In this document: piece by piece, positions 55,228 through 64,000 of the stretch
Numbering within the stretch: position 1 is the first letter of the stretch
Layout: every line of letters starts with the position of its first letter
NCBI RefSeq assembly: GCF_900114995.1
Contig: NZ_FOUX01000002.1
Coordinates: 1,364,001-1,428,000 of the forward strand
Length of the DNA stretch: 64,000 nt
Origin: Chitinophaga sp. YR627
GTDB taxonomy: Bacteria; Bacteroidota; Bacteroidia; Chitinophagales; Chitinophagaceae
Direction: 5' to 3'
Notes under the pieces: generated by a model
What the model was told of the DNA's origin: nothing
Seen by the model: the letters and a program-made list of their open reading frames with translations, nothing else
The model's database searches: none
Translations under genes and position numbers: made by a program

Positions 55228-55938
55228 TCAGAGCACGCGGCATACTTCACTTTCAATAACAAGGCGCAGACCTTTGCCATGAATCGTTTCCAGTTTAATG
55301 GTATTGTCCAGTTTGAAATGCTTACGGATACGGGTCAGATACACATCCATACTGCGGCCGGTGAAGAAATCATCGTTTCCCCATACGCTCAGCAGAATAC
55401 CTTCTCTTTTTAAACGTTTATTGGGATTATCGCAGAGGAATTTAAGCAGTTCAGCCTCTTTAGGTGGCAGATTGATCGTCTGACTGGTTGGAGGGTGATA
55501 GATCTTGAATTCGCTGTAATTGAAGATCAGCGTACCGAGTTTAAATACGATCTGTTTGTCGTTCTGCAATAGACGGCTTCTTTTCATGAATACATCCATA
55601 CGACAAAGCAGCTCCTCCATATTGAAGGGCTTTACCAGATAATCATCTCCACCGCATTCAAAACCGTTCAGTTTATCCTGCTCCATATATCTTGAGGTAG
55701 TGAAAATAATAGGTATGTTCTCATTTCTGTCCCTGATCTCTCTGGCCAGGGCGAATCCATCCATACCCGGCATAACCACGTCTAACAGACAAATATCAAA
55801 TGGGCGTTCCTGAAAAGTATTCCACCCCTCTTCTCCGTCAGAGCAATGTACTACCAGGTAGCCCGCTTTTTCAAGATGGCTTTTGATGACTTTGGCGAAA
55901 AAATGATCGTCTTCTACTAACAGAACTCCTGCTTTCAT
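55228..55938 (-). CDS. OmpR/PhoB-type response regulator
   Basis: The 236-aa protein has a receiver domain (1-120) with acidic pocket EDD near residue 8, phosphate-acceptor Asp in CLLDVVMPGMDGF, and Lys in DYLVKPFNMEEL. The C-terminal winged helix (about 135-236) includes PPKEAELLKFLCDNPNK and SMDVYLTRIRKHF. No histidine kinase gene is adjacent, so it is an orphan regulator here. The kinase and targets are unknown. Confidence 0.95.
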   Translation of the reverse strand: MKAGVLLVEDDHFFAKVIKSHLEKAGYLVVHCSDGEEGWNTFQERPFDICLLDVVMPGMDGFALAREIRDRNENIPIIFTTSRYMEQDKLNGFECGGDDYLVKPFNMEELLCRMDVFMKRSRLLQNDKQIVFKLGTLIFNYSEFKIYHPPTSQTINLPPKEAELLKFLCDNPNKRLKREGILLSVWGNDDFFTGRSMDVYLTRIRKHFKLDNTIKLETIHGKGLRLVIESEVCRVL

Positions 55939-56320
55939 AAATGGGATTTGGGTTGATGGTTAATTTAGAAGTCATTTCCTGACAAAATAATGTTACAAAA
56001 TGACGAATTATTAACTCTTAACGTGGACTAAATGTTTATCCAATTTAGCTTTATTCTTTTAAATTTTGGCGACACAATGTGCTGGATATCCATTCATTTC
56101 GTTCATTCGCAACCTAACAAAAAATAAGCATGTCTAATATATTAATTATCACTAAGAATAGGAAATAACATTTGGTTAATCTTATCAGGAAGTACCGGGA
56201 CAGCTTGCTATATTAAATAATCATTCAATTATTTTATAATACATTTATCATGGAAGGAATTTATAATATTTGCCATACACATTAACATCTTCTTAAACCT
56301 ACAACCTACACAACAAATTA
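55939..56320. other. Gene-free stretch upstream of the response regulator
   Basis: This A/T-rich interval contains no supported gene or repeat. It should hold the promoter of the response regulator, but no full promoter match was found. Confidence 0.6.
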
Positions 56321-56348
56321 AAAACGCAAGGCATGAGCCTTGCGTTTT
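56321..56348 (-). terminator. Terminator after the E1 gene
   Basis: AAAACGCAAGGC pairs with GCCTTGCGTTTT around loop ATGA. The stem has A/T tracts on both sides. Confidence 0.85.
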
Positions 56349-56362
56349 CTTATAATCAGTGA

Positions 56363-58762
56363 TTATTCTTCTATCATTTCCATCACTACCCTGATCACAT
56401 CTTCCACATTTGGTTTGGAGAAGTAGTCTCCATCTGAACCATAAGCAGGTCTGTGAGCCTGTGCACTCAGTGTTCTTGGTGCAACATCCAGCCATTTGTA
56501 ACCGCCCTGCAATTCCATTACCTGCTGGAACATATAGGCAGTACCTCCACCTGGAACGTCTTCATCTACAAAGAGAATACGGTTCGTCTTCTTCAGTGAT
56601 TCCACGATCTGGTGGTTGATGTCAAACGGTAATAAGGTCTGTATATCTACCAGTTCGCAGGAAATACCAAATTTCTCAAGAGAGTGAATAGCTTCTTCGA
56701 TAATACGCAGCGTAGAACCATAGGAAACGATGGTGATATCTGTCCCCTCGTGCACTACTTCCGGTACACCCAGTGGCACAGTAAAGCTACCCAGGTTCTG
56801 CGGTAGCTTTTCTTTCAGCCTGTAGCCATTCAGTGATTCGATCACCAATGCAGGTTCGTTAGCGGCCAGGAGCGTATTATACATACCGGCAGCCTGTACC
56901 ATGTTACGCGGTACACATACATTCATACCTCTCAGTGAACCGAGGATCATACTCATCGGAGAACCTGAGTGCCAGATGCCTTCCAGACGGTGTCCTCTTG
57001 TACGAACGATGATCGGACAGTACTGGATACCTTTTGTACGATACTGGAGGCTGGCCACGTCATCGCTGAGCGGTTGCAGACCATAGATCAGATAATCCAG
57101 GTACTGTATTTCTGCGATAGGACGTAATCCACGAAGTGCCATACCGATACCCTGGCCCATAATAGTGAGCTCACGGATACCCGTGTCAAATATGCGTTCT
57201 GTACCATGCTTCTGTTGTAAACCGGCAAATCCCTGGTTCACATCACCGATTTTACCCACATCCTCCCCGAAAGCGAATACTTTAGGGTTGTTTTCGATCA
57301 GCTGATCAAAGTATTTGTTCAGTACTTCGTAACCATTTATCGGAAGCGCACTATTGTCATATTCTGCCGGTACTACCGGCACATTCTGCACAGAGTTTAC
57401 GCCTTCAGCATATAACAGAGAGTTATAATTATTCTTTTCGGCCGCCAGCAGGTTTTCGTAATACTGCTTCAGCGCGTCCATCGCAGGCGCCTTTACCCGT
57501 CTATGTGCAAACAGGATGGTAGCGGCTGTTTTCAGGACATCGCGTCTCAGCGGTTCACGGTTTGTCTGCAAGGCTTCCAGCAGATCCTTTACGAACTTAC
57601 TATTCACATCAGGCAGACCGACTACAGCTTCACCATAGCTTAACAGCTGCTGTACCTGCTGACGGATAGGCGTGATATATTTTTCCCAGGCATTCTTACG
57701 TGCGTTCTGGGCCACTGTTTTGGCTTCTGCTTCCACTGCCAGCAGGGTAGCTTCGTCCGACAGGGCGTTCTCCAGTATCCACTGTCTCATCTGGTTGTTA
57801 CAGTCGAATTCCTTTTCCCAGGACAGGCGTTCCTTGCTCTTATAACGCTCATGGGATCCACTGGTAGAGTGTCCCTGTGGCTGCGTCAATTCTTCGACAT
57901 GGAATAATGCAGGGATATGTGTTTCTCTCATCTTCCGGATACCGGCTTCAAAGGTTTCACACATAGCAGCATAGTCCCAGCCTTTTACGTTATAAATATC
58001 AAAACCGTTAGAGTCTTCTGTTTTACGGAATCCTTCCAGTGCGGCACTGATTGAATCTTTAGTGGTCTGGTATTTACGTGGCACGGAGATACCATAACCA
58101 TCATCCCATACAAATACTGCCAGTGGTACCTGCAGTACGCCAGCGGCATTCATGGTTTCCCAGAAATGTCCTTCTGAAGTTGATGCATCGCCGATAGTAG
58201 CGAAGCAGATCTCATTACCGTTGTTGGACAGTTTTGAGAATTCTTTCAATACTTCCACATCCCTGAATAATTTGGACGCGAAAGCAAGTCCCAGCGCGCG
58301 TGGCATCTGCGCGGCGGTTGGCGACATATCTGTTGCGGTGTTCTTGATACTGGTCAGATCCAGCCAATTACCATCCTTTGCAAGGTTAGGTGTCGCAAAA
58401 TGGGAATTCATCTGGCGTCCTCCTGAAAATGGCTCATTCGCCAGATCAGGGTCGGCATACATCTGTGAAAAGAATTGTTCTGGCGTAGCAATACCTGTAG
58501 CAAAGGCAAAAGTCTGGTCACGGTAATAACCCGAGCGAAAATCACCAGGCTGGAAATATTTGGCCATGGCGATCTGTGCCACTTCCTTACCATCTCCGAA
58601 AATACCGAACTTGGCCTTGCCGGTAAGTACTTCCTTACGGGCCAGCAGACTAACTTCCCTGCTTTCGCAGGCCAGGCGGTAATCATTCAGTACTTCTTTC
58701 CGAAATTCGTCGAATGATAACCGGCTTTCCATATTCATAGTCAGTTCATTGTTTTCTATCAT
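56363..58762 (-). CDS. Fused 2-oxoacid dehydrogenase E1 (alpha plus beta)
   Basis: The 799-aa protein joins the E1-alpha and E1-beta chains. The alpha part (about 1-420) has the thiamine site IGDASTSEGHFWETMNAAGV and a VWDDGYGISVP segment; the beta part (about 460-799) has VFAFGEDVGKIGDVNQGF, IMGQGIGMALRGLRPIAEIQ and FVDEDVPGGGTAYMF. The fusion resembles branched-chain or pyruvate-type alpha/beta E1 proteins of Bacteroidota. E2 and E3 are not nearby. Branched-chain oxoacid use is more likely than pyruvate but not proven. Confidence 0.92.
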   Translation of the reverse strand: MIENNELTMNMESRLSFDEFRKEVLNDYRLACESREVSLLARKEVLTGKAKFGIFGDGKEVAQIAMAKYFQPGDFRSGYYRDQTFAFATGIATPEQFFSQMYADPDLANEPFSGGRQMNSHFATPNLAKDGNWLDLTSIKNTATDMSPTAAQMPRALGLAFASKLFRDVEVLKEFSKLSNNGNEICFATIGDASTSEGHFWETMNAAGVLQVPLAVFVWDDGYGISVPRKYQTTKDSISAALEGFRKTEDSNGFDIYNVKGWDYAAMCETFEAGIRKMRETHIPALFHVEELTQPQGHSTSGSHERYKSKERLSWEKEFDCNNQMRQWILENALSDEATLLAVEAEAKTVAQNARKNAWEKYITPIRQQVQQLLSYGEAVVGLPDVNSKFVKDLLEALQTNREPLRRDVLKTAATILFAHRRVKAPAMDALKQYYENLLAAEKNNYNSLLYAEGVNSVQNVPVVPAEYDNSALPINGYEVLNKYFDQLIENNPKVFAFGEDVGKIGDVNQGFAGLQQKHGTERIFDTGIRELTIMGQGIGMALRGLRPIAEIQYLDYLIYGLQPLSDDVASLQYRTKGIQYCPIIVRTRGHRLEGIWHSGSPMSMILGSLRGMNVCVPRNMVQAAGMYNTLLAANEPALVIESLNGYRLKEKLPQNLGSFTVPLGVPEVVHEGTDITIVSYGSTLRIIEEAIHSLEKFGISCELVDIQTLLPFDINHQIVESLKKTNRILFVDEDVPGGGTAYMFQQVMELQGGYKWLDVAPRTLSAQAHRPAYGSDGDYFSKPNVEDVIRVVMEMIEE

Positions 58763-58779
58763 GCCTCTTTGTTAAAGTA

Positions 58780-58787
58780 CAAAAGTA
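58780..58787 (-). promoter_or_regulatory. -7 box for the E1 gene
   Basis: TACTTTTG on the minus strand lies 17 bases before the ATG at 58762. No -33 element at the usual distance is seen. Confidence 0.4.
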
Positions 58788-58893
58788 AGGTTAATTATAG
58801 TTAATTATACAGTTGCAAAATGTCTGAAAATGTAATGCGTAAAATAATTGGATTTTTTTTAATAAGATTTTAATAAATTCTTAGGTTCGACAT

Positions 58894-58913
58894 TAAATTT
58901 GGCTGTAAATTTG
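58894..58913 (+). promoter_or_regulatory. Two -7 boxes before the DUF1573 gene
   Basis: TAAATTTG occurs at 58894-58901 and again at 58906-58913. Either could start the message of the gene at 58970. Confidence 0.4.
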
Positions 58914-58969
58914 TTAGTAAGTAAACGATGATCTTTTTTTTAACCAATCGTTTTAAAACCACATTATAC

Positions 58970-59362
58970 ATGAAAAAATTTATCTTATCCCTATTTGCGA
59001 GCATGCTGTTAACCACAGCTCTCTGGGCGCAGACACAGACCGGAAACCCTGTTGATGCAAAAGTGAAATTCAAACAGGAAACTATCGATTTCGGTAAAAC
59101 CAAGCTGAACAAGCCTGTTTCAGTTGATTTTGAATTCACAAACACTACCAAAGAACCAGTACTGATCGAAACTGCACGTGCTAGTTGCGGTTGTACTACT
59201 CCTACCTGGACAAAAGAACCAATTCTGCCAGGTAAGAAAGGTAAAGTAACTGCAAGCTATAGCGCAAACAGCGTTGGTCAGCAGAACAAAACTGTTTGGG
59301 TAAGGTTGAAAGGTGTTGATCAGGATAAAGAACTTCACCTGACAGGTACAGTTGAAAATTAA
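58970..59362 (+). CDS. DUF1573 domain protein, secreted
   Basis: The ATG at 58970 gives 130 aa with a signal peptide (MKKFILSLFASMLLTTALWA). The mature part is a single Ig-like DUF1573 domain: ETIDFGKTKLNKPVSVDFEF, then ARASCGCTTPTWTKEPILPG, with the conserved SCGCT pair. Role unknown; common in Bacteroidota envelopes. Confidence 0.9.
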   Translation: MKKFILSLFASMLLTTALWAQTQTGNPVDAKVKFKQETIDFGKTKLNKPVSVDFEFTNTTKEPVLIETARASCGCTTPTWTKEPILPGKKGKVTASYSANSVGQQNKTVWVRLKGVDQDKELHLTGTVEN

Positions 59363-59386
59363 TCATTACAACTACCTTATAAACGT

Positions 59387-59421
59387 AAAAACGCCTTACA
59401 GTAACCCTGTAAGGCGTTTTT
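59387..59421 (+). terminator. Terminator after the DUF1573 gene
   Basis: AAAAACGCCTTACAG pairs with CTGTAAGGCGTTTTT (15 bp). Confidence 0.9.
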
Positions 59422-59484
59422 TATGGCAGATAAGCCCAGCTATCCACGTTAATCATTCTTAGCCGCAGATCGCCCTATAACCAC

Positions 59485-59492
59485 TACCTTTG
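59485..59492 (+). promoter_or_regulatory. -7 box for the aminotransferase gene
   Basis: TACCTTTG lies 23 bases before the ATG at 59516; a -33 match is lacking. Confidence 0.4.
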
Positions 59493-59515
59493 TATACTCA
59501 AAATCAAAACAATTT

Positions 59516-60742
59516 ATGCCTACCATTAGTAAGAGAGGGGAGCAAATGCCACCTTCTCCTATCAGGAAGCTGGTTCCCTATGCAGAAGCAGCCAAGAAAA
59601 ACGGAACCAGGGTTTATCACCTCAATATCGGTCAGCCGGATATTGAAACACCAAAACCAGTACTGGATGCAGTACGCCATTCAGACTTTAAAGTACTTGA
59701 ATACAGTCACAGTGCGGGTAACGAAAGCTACCGCCGCAAACTCGTGACTTATTATGAGAGATTCGGTATCAAGCTGAATCACCAGCAGATCATCGTTACT
59801 ACAGGAGGTTCTGAGGCGATCCTGTTCGCCTTTATGGCCTGCCTGGATGCAGGAGATGAAGTACTGGTACCTGAGCCTTTCTACGCTAATTATAATGGTT
59901 TTGCGATCGAGGCAGGCATACACGTACGCACCATTACTGCAAACATCGAAACTGGCTTTGCCCTGCCGGCTATGGAGGCATTTGAGAAGGCGATCACTCC
60001 GCGCACCAAAGCGATCATGATCTGCAATCCAAACAACCCAACCGGTTATCTATATAGTAAAGAAGAACTGTCCGTATTAAAGGACCTGTGTCTTCGTCAT
60101 AATCTTTACCTGTTCTCCGATGAGGCATACCGTGAGTTTTGCTACACCGGTGAACATTTCTCTGCTATGAACCTGGAAGGCCTGGAAGAAAATGTGATCC
60201 TGATGGATACCATCTCCAAGCGTTACAGCGCCTGCGGAGGCAGAATCGGTGCACTGGTGACCAAAAACCAGACTGTACTGGATGCGGTAATGAAATTTGC
60301 CCAGGCACGTCTGAGTCCTCCTTCCTTTGCCCAGATAGCCGGAGAAGCTGCCATTGACCTCCCATTGAACTATTTTGATGAAATTAAGGCAGAATACCTG
60401 AGCCGTCGTGATGTACTGGTTAGCATGCTGAATGATATCCCTGGTGTTTTCTGTCCGAATCCGGGAGGAGCATTTTATGCGATCGCCAGACTGCCAATTG
60501 ATAATTCAGACAAATTCTGCCAATGGTTGCTGGAATCTTTCTCTTATGAGCAGCAGACAGTAATGCTCTCCCCTGCTACAGGCTTCTATGCAACCCAGGG
60601 GCTGGGTACAAACGAGGTGCGCCTTGCTTATGTGCTTAACACAGAAGACATCAAAAAAGCGATGATCTGTCTGGCCAGGGCATTGGAAATCTATCCAGGT
60701 CGTACTGCTGTGAAGGAGGCAACACTTGCCGGTCAGCAATAA
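59516..60742 (+). CDS. PLP-dependent class I aminotransferase
   Basis: The 408-aa enzyme has VYHLNIGQPDIETPKPVLDA (about 33-52), TTGGSEAILFAFMA (cofactor phosphate), MICNPNNPTGYLYS (about 172-185), FSDEAYREF with the pyridine Asp, and SKRYSACGGRIG, in which Lys forms the Schiff base. It belongs to the aspartate aminotransferase fold type I. The substrate, possibly aspartate or aromatic amino acids, cannot be read. Confidence 0.92.
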   Translation: MPTISKRGEQMPPSPIRKLVPYAEAAKKNGTRVYHLNIGQPDIETPKPVLDAVRHSDFKVLEYSHSAGNESYRRKLVTYYERFGIKLNHQQIIVTTGGSEAILFAFMACLDAGDEVLVPEPFYANYNGFAIEAGIHVRTITANIETGFALPAMEAFEKAITPRTKAIMICNPNNPTGYLYSKEELSVLKDLCLRHNLYLFSDEAYREFCYTGEHFSAMNLEGLEENVILMDTISKRYSACGGRIGALVTKNQTVLDAVMKFAQARLSPPSFAQIAGEAAIDLPLNYFDEIKAEYLSRRDVLVSMLNDIPGVFCPNPGGAFYAIARLPIDNSDKFCQWLLESFSYEQQTVMLSPATGFYATQGLGTNEVRLAYVLNTEDIKKAMICLARALEIYPGRTAVKEATLAGQQ

Positions 60743-60794
60743 AAACACATTAATTTAAATTCTATATAATAGATATTTTCCGTTTTCGATAAAA

Positions 60795-60820
60795 AAAGGG
60801 CCTAAACGGCTCTTTTTTTA
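60795..60820 (+). terminator. Terminator after the aminotransferase gene
   Basis: AAAAAAGGGCC pairs with GGCTCTTTTTT (one G-T pair) around a short loop. Confidence 0.7.
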
Positions 60821-60904
60821 TATTAATAAAAAATCTATGTGCGATCTTTTCTAACCAAAAGCATTTTTTATTGTATAAAATGTTTTTTACTTCAATTTTC
60901 TTTG

Positions 60905-60912
60905 TATATTTG
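60905..60912 (+). promoter_or_regulatory. Promoter box of the candidate ncRNA
   Basis: TATATTTG is a full match to the -7 pattern. At the -33 distance only TTTT is found, a 3-of-4 match. Confidence 0.5.
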
Positions 60913-60916
60913 AAGT

Positions 60917-61207
60917 GCGAAAGGCAAGCAAACAGGTGAGACAGCGAAGAGGTGTAAGAATAGTAGAATACTTGTTTAGCATAAATTTAACCTTAAGAAT
61001 TTCGATAAGCGTTTTAGATTGTGGAACTTCGATCTATAATTCTGAAAAAGCAGAATTAATAACACGGAAGTATGATTTATCAGATTTCTGTAAAAAAGTT
61101 AGATAGAAACTAAAACGTTTTAGCAAAATACCGTATTTTTGTATCAGTTTTTCATAACGTGGAATTTATAAAGGCAAACGGCTCCGATCACGGAGCCGTA
61201 TTTTTTT
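60917..61207 (+). ncRNA. Candidate structured non-coding RNA of unknown class
   Basis: The interval runs from a -7 box to a strong terminator (61178-61207) and contains no convincing gene. CGTTTTAG (about 61011) pairs with CTAAAACG (about 61110) and encloses ATTCTG/CAGAAT; a small AAAATAC/GTATTTT hairpin follows near 61130-61148 and may be an earlier end. The transcript would be about 230-290 nt. A 63-codon frame from a GTG at 60915 overlaps the start site and has no recognisable features. 6S RNA is one possibility but I cannot confirm it. Confidence 0.4.
61178..61207 (+). terminator. Intrinsic terminator, rightward
   Basis: ACGGCTCCG pairs with CGGAGCCGT around loop ATCA, followed by a run of T; GGCAAA/TTTGCC extends the stem. 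No gene with a visible start precedes it within 430 bases, which supports an RNA gene. Confidence 0.88.
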
Positions 61208-61294
61208 GCCCTATACCGAACAAGATAATTGATAATCAGTCTTTTATAGAAAACCTCCCTTATACCGAACACACCTATCGATACATTATAGACA

Positions 61295-61337
61295 AATAAA
61301 AAGAGGCGGCCTGTAATCAGGACCGCCTCTTTTATTT
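61295..61337 (-). terminator. Terminator after carA
   Basis: AAATAAAAAGAGGCGG pairs with CCGCCTCTTTTTATTT, with CTG/CAG pairing inside. The left A-tract is a U-run for minus-strand transcription. Confidence 0.88.
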
Positions 61338-61352
61338 TTATCTTCAGCAGAT

Positions 61353-62462
61353 TTACATGTTCGCCTTGATCATGTTAAAGAAGTCGTCGAATAAATAACG
61401 GCTATCATGAGGACCAGGAGTTGATTCCGGATGGTACTGTACGGAGAATGCCGGTTTATTCTTGATACGGATACCCTCGATAGAAGAATCGTTCAGGTTC
61501 ACGTGTGTTACTTCCACTGTTTCGCTGGCAGCAATCGCCTTAGGATCTACCGCAAAACCGTGGTTCTGAGTGGTGATCTCGCAACGGCCGGTTGCCAGGT
61601 TCTTTACCGGGTGGTTCAGACCACGGTGACCATGGTGCATTTTGTATGTCGGGATATCATTTGCCAGGGCCAACAGCTGATGACCGAGGCAGATACCGAA
61701 CATTGGTTTATTTGCGTTCAGGATCTTTTTAACTGTGTCAACCGCATATTTCAAAGGAGCCGGGTCACCAGGTCCGTTAGAGATGAAATAAGCGTTTGGT
61801 TTAAATTTCTCACACTCTTCAAATGGTGTGTCTGTAGGGAAGACCTGCAGATAAGCACCTTTTTCTGAGAGGCATTTCAGCATGTTACGCTTTACACCAT
61901 TATCCAGTACGGCAATACGGATTTCAGCATCCGGATTACCTACATTATAAGCTTCTTTGGTAGATACTTCTGCACACAGCGCCAAACCTTCCATAGAAGG
62001 TACCTGCTGTAACTTCGTTTTCAGTTGTTCTACATCCAGGATCTCAGAAGAGATAATACAGTTCATTGCACCTTTGCTACGGATATGAGCAACCAGCGCT
62101 CTGGTATCCACATCATGGATTGCAACCAGGTTATTATCTGACAGGAATTTCTCCAGAGAACCGTCAGCCATCTGGCGGGAATAGTTGTAAGCGATATTTT
62201 TACATATCAATCCACTGATCTTTACATCGTCACTTTCTACGTCGTCCTTTTTAACGCCATAGTTACCAACGTAACAATTATTCATGATCAGTACCTGGCC
62301 TTTGTATGAAGGATCCGTAAATACTTCCTGGTATCCTGTCATTCCAGTGTTAAAACACAATTCACCGGCGGCGGTGCCTATTTTACCAAAAGCTTTTCCG
62401 TAAAATACCGTTCCGTCATCTAATAACAGTACGGCCGGCTGGATCGATCTAGTCTGAGGCAT
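61353..62462 (-). CDS. carA: Carbamoyl phosphate synthase, small subunit
   Basis: The 369-aa glutaminase subunit has FYGKAFGKIGTAAGELCFNT near the N-terminus, FISNGPGDPAPL (about 233-244), PMFGICLGHQLLAL with the catalytic Cys (about 257-270) and SVQYHPESTPGPHDS with the His-Glu pair. It hands ammonia from glutamine to CarB for pyrimidine and arginine synthesis. carB is not in the window. Confidence 0.96.
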   Translation of the reverse strand: MPQTRSIQPAVLLLDDGTVFYGKAFGKIGTAAGELCFNTGMTGYQEVFTDPSYKGQVLIMNNCYVGNYGVKKDDVESDDVKISGLICKNIAYNYSRQMADGSLEKFLSDNNLVAIHDVDTRALVAHIRSKGAMNCIISSEILDVEQLKTKLQQVPSMEGLALCAEVSTKEAYNVGNPDAEIRIAVLDNGVKRNMLKCLSEKGAYLQVFPTDTPFEECEKFKPNAYFISNGPGDPAPLKYAVDTVKKILNANKPMFGICLGHQLLALANDIPTYKMHHGHRGLNHPVKNLATGRCEITTQNHGFAVDPKAIAASETVEVTHVNLNDSSIEGIRIKNKPAFSVQYHPESTPGPHDSRYLFDDFFNMIKANM

Positions 62463-62557
62463 GCTTATTTTTTCGTTTTAAAAAATCGTGCAAAGTTATT
62501 GAATAAATGGTTAACAAATAAGAATTCCGCCCATTAATTGTTAATCTTTCCACTCAA

Positions 62558-63385
62558 TTATTTGACATCAATCGATTTTATAATACGATGTGCCGTTGCC
62601 AGCGCTACAGTATCGTCCTCGCGGTACCTGATTACAACCTCCCAGCGATGCTGTCCATTCACCATCAACAGGTTAGAAAAAGCAAGACGGATACCATTCT
62701 TATAGATGAAACTTCCTTCCTGCAAAAGGGCTGACATGCCATTTTGTGTCAGGGTATCGGTCTTATACTGGAGGTCAGAGATTTCCTGGTTCTTTTTCAT
62801 TTCTGTAGCGGCTGCTGCTCCGGCTACCTCCAGATCGTTGGATACGTTTGCACGATAGCTATACATGTTCACTTCCACCTGCATCCCCTCTTCTACCCTG
62901 TTCCGGTAGCTCTTGGCATATTCCACGAACTGGGCTATTTCAGGTGCAAGCGGCTTATCATTTACCCCCAGGTGCATGGGTGTACTGATCTCAATGGTCT
63001 GACGACCTATTTTGGCGGTTTCCCAGGAAGAATATAACCAGGCTTTATTGATCTTCGGATAGATCAGGTTAAATACGACCTTTTTGCCGATATATCCGCC
63101 AGCTACAGCTGCCAGTCCGATAACAAGTATAATAGTGATAATAACGCCGCGTCTGCCGACCCAGGCCAGGTAACGTTGCTGTAATAAGCCCAGATGGTTG
63201 GTTCTTTCTTTTTTAGGCTTTATGCCGGTTTCCTGTTGGAACTGTTCAAAGGTGCCTTCGGGATTTTTTAATTTCCAGTCGGCATAGTTAGCGGATAATT
63301 TTTTGCCACATTCAGCGCAAAAGGTGAGAAACTCTGATTTCAATTCATTGTAGTGCCCGCAACTTTTACATTTCAGGTAAGTCAT
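62558..63385 (-). CDS. Zinc-ribbon membrane protein, unknown function
   Basis: The 275-aa protein begins MTYLKCKSCGHYNELKSEFL and has a second pair CAECGKK, giving a CxxC...CxxC zinc ribbon (about residues 6-27). A membrane helix VIITIILVIGLAAVAGGYIG lies at about 80-99. The C-terminal part is beta-rich, extracytoplasmic and unrecognised. It lies between rplQ and carA on the same strand. Confidence 0.75.
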   Translation of the reverse strand: MTYLKCKSCGHYNELKSEFLTFCAECGKKLSANYADWKLKNPEGTFEQFQQETGIKPKKERTNHLGLLQQRYLAWVGRRGVIITIILVIGLAAVAGGYIGKKVVFNLIYPKINKAWLYSSWETAKIGRQTIEISTPMHLGVNDKPLAPEIAQFVEYAKSYRNRVEEGMQVEVNMYSYRANVSNDLEVAGAAAATEMKKNQEISDLQYKTDTLTQNGMSALLQEGSFIYKNGIRLAFSNLLMVNGQHRWEVVIRYREDDTVALATAHRIIKSIDVK

Positions 63386-63497
63386 AAGATATAGAGTAGT
63401 TTTAAACGGATCTTCCCGTGGTTTTCATTTCCAGCCACGATATTACAAAAAAATATAATTAATCTGTATACGCGTTTACAGATGGAGGGATAGCAGG

Positions 63498-63527
63498 CAA
63501 AAAAAAATCCCGGAGTAAACTCCGGGA
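63498..63527 (-). terminator. Terminator after rplQ
   Basis: TCCCGGAGT pairs with ACTCCGGGA. On the minus strand it is followed by a long T-run (complement of 63499-63507), ending the ribosomal protein operon. Confidence 0.88.
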
Positions 63528-63560
63528 CTTTCTTTATGAATTGAAGCGAATGCTAAATGA

Positions 63561-64000
63561 CTATTCAGCTGCTTTTTCTTCAGTTGAAGTACCTTCTTCA
63601 GCTTTTTTCTTGCTACCACCGGCACGACGTGTTTTCTTAGCTGGAGCTGCTTCAGTTGCAACTTTACCACCATAGATTTCGTTAAAGTCTACCAGTTCAA
63701 TCAGCGCAGTTTCCGCGTTGTCACCAACACGTTTGCCTAATTTAATGATACGAGTGTAACCACCTGGACGGTTAGCGATTTTCTCGCTGATAGCACCGAA
63801 CAGTTCTTTGATTGCCTCTTTATCCTGCAGGTAGCTGAACACAATTCTACGGTTGTGGGTAGAGTCGTTCTTTGCTCTTGTCAGCAGTGGCTCAACGTAC
63901 ACACGCAGCGCCTTAGCTTTCGCCAGGGTGGTAGTGATACGTTTGTGCTTAATCAGTTCCATAGCCAGGTTAGATAACAGGGCTTGACGGTGAGCAGAAG
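63561..64000 (-). CDS. rplQ: 50S ribosomal protein L17, N-terminus cut by window edge
   Basis: The frame continues upstream of the internal ATG at 63962: residues [20 protein letters not shown] match L17, so about the first 14 residues lie beyond the window. [20 protein letters not shown] and [20 protein letters not shown] are family blocks. A Lys/Ala/Glu-rich tail of about 35 residues extends the C-terminus, as in other Bacteroidota L17. It normally ends the rpoA-containing operon. Confidence 0.96.
   Translation of the reverse strand, partial: SAHRQALLSNLAMELIKHKRITTTLAKAKALRVYVEPLLTRAKNDSTHNRRIVFSYLQDKEAIKELFGAISEKIANRPGGYTRIIKLGKRVGDNAETALIELVDFNEIYGGKVATEAAPAKKTRRAGGSKKKAEEGTSTEEKAAE

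Noticed and set aside
60915..61106. 63-codon plus-strand reading frame from a GTG
   Set aside because: The start would lie at or before the predicted transcription start, and the product shows no family, signal or domain pattern.

Overview
The window looks like chromosomal DNA of a Bacteroidota member of the Chitinophaga type. Supporting evidence: the order rpsU, xerC-like recombinase, hpf, tRNA-Thr/Tyr/Gly/Thr, tuf; a type III glutamine synthetase; a type IX secretion plug protein; a PafA-type phosphatase; a small PurL; an SRP RNA of the Bacteroidota kind; and many promoters that fit the Bacteroidota pattern TTTG, about 19 bases, TAnnTTTG. Most of the window is ordinary core genome. I see no transposase, phage gene, CRISPR array or cas gene.

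Layout. 1-3320 (minus): translation block rpsU, tyrosine recombinase, hpf, four intact tRNAs, one degenerate tRNA-like element and the first part of tuf. 3437-9799: ribE with a nitronate monooxygenase, an AraC regulator, a DinB-like protein, an azoreductase/DoxX pair facing an HxlR regulator, and unknown membrane and secreted proteins. 9788-17111: a MoxR ATPase, DUF58, DUF4350, DUF4129, SpoIIM-like cluster flanked by two RDD proteins and a DUF5684 membrane protein. 17364-17460: SRP RNA. 17703-36525: metabolism and envelope genes (transaldolase-like aldolase, NDH-2, T9SS plug, FtsX-type permease, rRNA/tRNA methyltransferase, TamA/BamA-like barrel, truB, aroE, phosphosulfolactate synthase, TPR protein, enoyl-CoA hydratase, PafA, and an aminoacyl-chain transferase of the serine palmitoyltransferase fold).

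36526-38011 is a gene-free interval of about 1.5 kb between two convergent genes. It holds an 11-bp tandem repeat and, at 37323-37703, an array of eight imperfect units of about 48 bp. Each unit carries a hairpin whose two arms change together from unit to unit. This is the most unusual object in the window.

38012-64000: purL, glnN-type glutamine synthetase, accB/accC/efp, malate dehydrogenase, MarR, transporters, YebC, an OmpR-type response regulator, a fused 2-oxoacid dehydrogenase E1, DUF1573, an aminotransferase, a candidate non-coding RNA near 60.9 kb, carA, a zinc-ribbon protein and the start of rplQ.

Convergent gene pairs are usually separated by very long perfect dyads that act as two-way terminators. 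Several genes have a -7 box only 4-5 bases before the ATG, which suggests leaderless messages. All functions are assigned by reading motifs; no database search was possible.
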